From contig JBCDLN010000201.1 of assembly GCA_038745295.1 (NCBI GenBank), positions 1-7,869 on the forward strand: a stretch of DNA of 7,869 bases, given 5' to 3'. A model generated the notes under the pieces. The model had not been told where the DNA came from. It did not search any database and worked only from the letters and a program-made list of their open reading frames with translations. How positions within the stretch are numbered: the first letter of the stretch is position 1; each line of letters begins with the position of its first letter. Positions 6,364 through 7,869 of this stretch are shown here, piece by piece. Source of the DNA: Acuticoccus sp038745295 (GTDB taxonomy: Bacteria; Pseudomonadota; Alphaproteobacteria; Rhizobiales; Amorphaceae). The position numbers were made by a program, and so were the translations under genes.

Positions 6364-7292
6364 TTCGACAGCCTCGGGTTCAGGACATCGCGCAACCGGT
6401 CCCCCACCAAGTTGATGGACATGATGGTGATGAGGAGCGCCACACCTGGGAAGATCGCAATCCAGTAAGAGCCTGACATCATGTATTCAAACCCGTTGGA
6501 GATGAGGAGGCCGAGGGAGGGTTCCGTCGGCGGCAACCCCACGCCGAGGAAGGAGAGCGTTGCCTCCAGCGCGATGGCAGACGCGGTCTGCACCGTCACC
6601 ACCACAATGAGCGGCGCCAGACAGTTGGGAAGGATGTGCTTAAAAAGCACCCGTCGGTGGGGGAGCGCCAAACATCGCGCCGCCTCCACGTATTCTTTGG
6701 AGCGCTCCACCAGGGCAGACCCGCGGACGGTGCGCGCGTAGTAGGCCCACTGCGCAATCACGAGAGCGATGATAATCTTATCGACACCTTTACCCAGCAG
6801 CGCCAGCAAGATGAGTGCAATCAAAACGGCGGGGAACGAAAGTTGAATATCAACCACCCGCATGATCACACTTTCGACCTTACCGCCGGTATAGGCAGCA
6901 ATCAGCCCAACGCTGGTGCCCACAATGAGCGCTATGAACGCACTCATCACACCAACGCTCAGCGAGACCCTGAGGCCATAAAGGATCGCCGAATAAAGGT
7001 CGCGCCCTGCACCGTCGGTGCCGAGCCAAAAGGTATACCCATCAAAGGCTTGGGAGCCTGGCGGCATGCGCGAATCCATGATCGAGACGGTTGCCAGGTC
7101 ATAGGGGTCTTGCGGTGTGATCCACGGCGCAAAGATGGCCGCCAAGATGATGACCAAGAGGACCACAAGCGCCCCAAGCGCCACTTTGCTCTCAACAAAC
7201 TCCGACCAAAAGCGCTGAAACGGCGTCTCGACTTTGACGGTCTGAGCCCGCGTCTCAGAGGCGGCGGTCGCCTGATCACTCACATCGACCAT
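6360..7292 (-). CDS. Peptide-type ABC importer permease, DppC/OppC family
   Basis: This 310-residue inner-membrane permease starts with a hydrophilic N-terminal stretch and a first membrane helix at about 36-58, the OppC N-terminal domain. Next come the family motif WLGTDGAGRDLYS (89-101) and a block of further helices. The EAA loop YVEAARCLALPHRR (201-214), which contacts the ATPases, is followed by helices ending in SINLVGDRLRDVLNPRL. I chose the ATG at 7292: it has AAGGGG eight bases upstream and leaves four bases after the upstream permease stop. An in-frame ATG at 7349 would add 19 residues and overlap the upstream gene by 53 bases, which is less likely. The glycine usually seen four residues after the EAA is alanine here (A209). 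It forms the transport channel together with the upstream permease. Confidence 0.92.
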   Translation of the reverse strand: MVDVSDQATAASETRAQTVKVETPFQRFWSEFVESKVALGALVVLLVIILAAIFAPWITPQDPYDLATVSIMDSRMPPGSQAFDGYTFWLGTDGAGRDLYSAILYGLRVSLSVGVMSAFIALIVGTSVGLIAAYTGGKVESVIMRVVDIQLSFPAVLIALILLALLGKGVDKIIIALVIAQWAYYARTVRGSALVERSKEYVEAARCLALPHRRVLFKHILPNCLAPLIVVVTVQTASAIALEATLSFLGVGLPPTEPSLGLLISNGFEYMMSGSYWIAIFPGVALLITIMSINLVGDRLRDVLNPRLSK

Positions 7293-7296
7293 CCGC

Positions 7297-7869
7297 CTAG
7301 CCCCTTTGTCCGCTGAGCCGCACACGCGGATCAAGCATCGCATAAACAAGATCGACGATGAGGTTGATCACCACGAACACAAAGACAATCAACATCAGGT
7401 AGGCGACAATCACCGGCCGGTCGAGCGTTTGAATACTCTCAATCAAAAGCTTGCCCATCCCTGGCCAAGCAAAAATCGTCTCCGTCACCACCGAAAACGC
7501 AATCAGCGAGCCGAACTCCAACCCCAGGACCGTCACCACAGGGATCAGGATGTTTTTAAGAAGGTGAATGCCCACGATCCGGGTGGGTGAAAGCCCTTTG
7601 GCCCGCGCGAACTTCATATATTCCATGTGAACAGCCTCACGCACACCGGCCCGGGTGAGACGGATGACAAGGCTAATCTTGAGGAGCGCCAAGTTGAACG
7701 CCGGCAGCGCGAGGTGCTTGAGCCCATCAAGGGTGAGGAAGGAAAGCTCCACCCCCAACACATCCACAGTGTCACCGCGGCCCGTGGAGGGAAGCCAGCC
7801 CAGCATCACGGCAAAGATCAAGATGAGCATGATCCCCACCCAAAAGGTCGGCAGGGAAAAGCCAACAAT
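7297..7869 (-). CDS. Peptide-type ABC importer permease, DppB/OppB family (5' end outside window)
   Basis: The frame is open to the right edge, leaving the C-terminal 190 residues of a family that is usually about 310-340 long; the start lies beyond the window. The visible part begins VGFSLPTFWVGIML, a membrane helix, then GWLPSTGRG, a conserved DppB element. The ATPase-contact loop reads EYMKFARAKGLSPTRI, the DppB version of the EAA loop with its glycine intact. VTETIFAWPGMGKLL and a last helix before YAMLDPRVRL complete the family pattern. The TAG stop is four bases before the permease C start, so the two are in one operon. DppB-type genes usually follow a periplasmic substrate-binding protein gene; that gene, which would help reveal the substrate, would be upstream of this window. 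Confidence 0.92.
   Translation of the reverse strand: MVGFSLPTFWVGIMLILIFAVMLGWLPSTGRGDTVDVLGVELSFLTLDGLKHLALPAFNLALLKISLVIRLTRAGVREAVHMEYMKFARAKGLSPTRIVGIHLLKNILIPVVTVLGLEFGSLIAFSVVTETIFAWPGMGKLLIESIQTLDRPVIVAYLMLIVFVFVVINLIVDLVYAMLDPRVRLSGQRG
7301..7306 (-). promoter_or_regulatory. Ribosome binding site fixing the permease C start
   Basis: AAGGGG read on the minus strand lies eight bases before the ATG at 7292. It supports that start over the longer in-frame option at 7349, and it overlaps the last codons of the upstream permease. Confidence 0.6.

Noticed and set aside
6636..7316. 226-codon open frame on the plus strand, opposite the permease C gene
   Set aside because: It is antisense to a clear membrane permease; its composition is charged and low in hydrophobic residues, and no family motif is visible.
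7293..7349. Upstream in-frame start at 7349 for permease C
   Set aside because: It would overlap the upstream permease by 53 bases and add a 19-residue stretch unlike OppC N-termini; the ATG at 7292 has a good ribosome site.

Overview
The window looks like chromosomal DNA from a GC-rich alphaproteobacterium. This is inferred from GC-rich third codon positions, compact operons with 4-base start/stop overlaps, and the flavour of the transporter proteins, such as a DESVAALDV Walker B segment. I have no rRNA or marker gene to fix the lineage. Nearly all of it is coding. I see no tRNA, rRNA, IS element, CRISPR array or integrase.

Left part, plus strand. Bases 2-223 hold the last 73 codons of a protein I cannot identify with confidence. 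A 214-base intergenic region follows; it carries a 9-bp inverted repeat that could be an operator and a GC-rich hairpin. Then come three genes in a row: an L-threonate dehydrogenase-like beta-hydroxyacid dehydrogenase (438-1331, ltnD), a DUF1537-family four-carbon acid-sugar kinase (1438-2706, otnK) and a hydroxypyruvate-isomerase-like TIM-barrel isomerase (2734-3501, otnI). Together they match three steps of the known L-threonate catabolic route: oxidation to 2-oxo-tetronate, isomerisation to 3-oxo-tetronate, and phosphorylation. The last known enzyme, the class II aldolase-like decarboxylase OtnC that yields dihydroxyacetone phosphate, is not in this window.

Right part, minus strand, read from right to left. 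This is a dipeptide/oligopeptide-type ABC importer operon: permease B (7869 down to 7297, 5' end cut by the window), permease C (7292-6360), ATPase D (6363-5368), ATPase F (5371-4343), then an N-formylglutamate amidohydrolase family enzyme (4346-3498). From permease C onward every junction is an ATGA overlap, so permease C, the two ATPases and the hydrolase are probably translated as one coupled unit. No substrate-binding protein is visible; it may lie beyond position 7869. Placing an amide hydrolase as the last gene of a peptide-type importer suggests uptake of an N-acyl or formyl amino acid or small peptide followed by hydrolysis in the cytoplasm. That link is inference.

The two operons converge, and their last genes overlap by four bases at the stop codons (3498-3501). 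Neither transcript can therefore end in a gap between genes. I found no clear case for a wholly undescribed system. The points most worth a second look are the missing otnC, the importer-coupled FGase, the stop-codon overlap, and the small regulatory-looking repeats.
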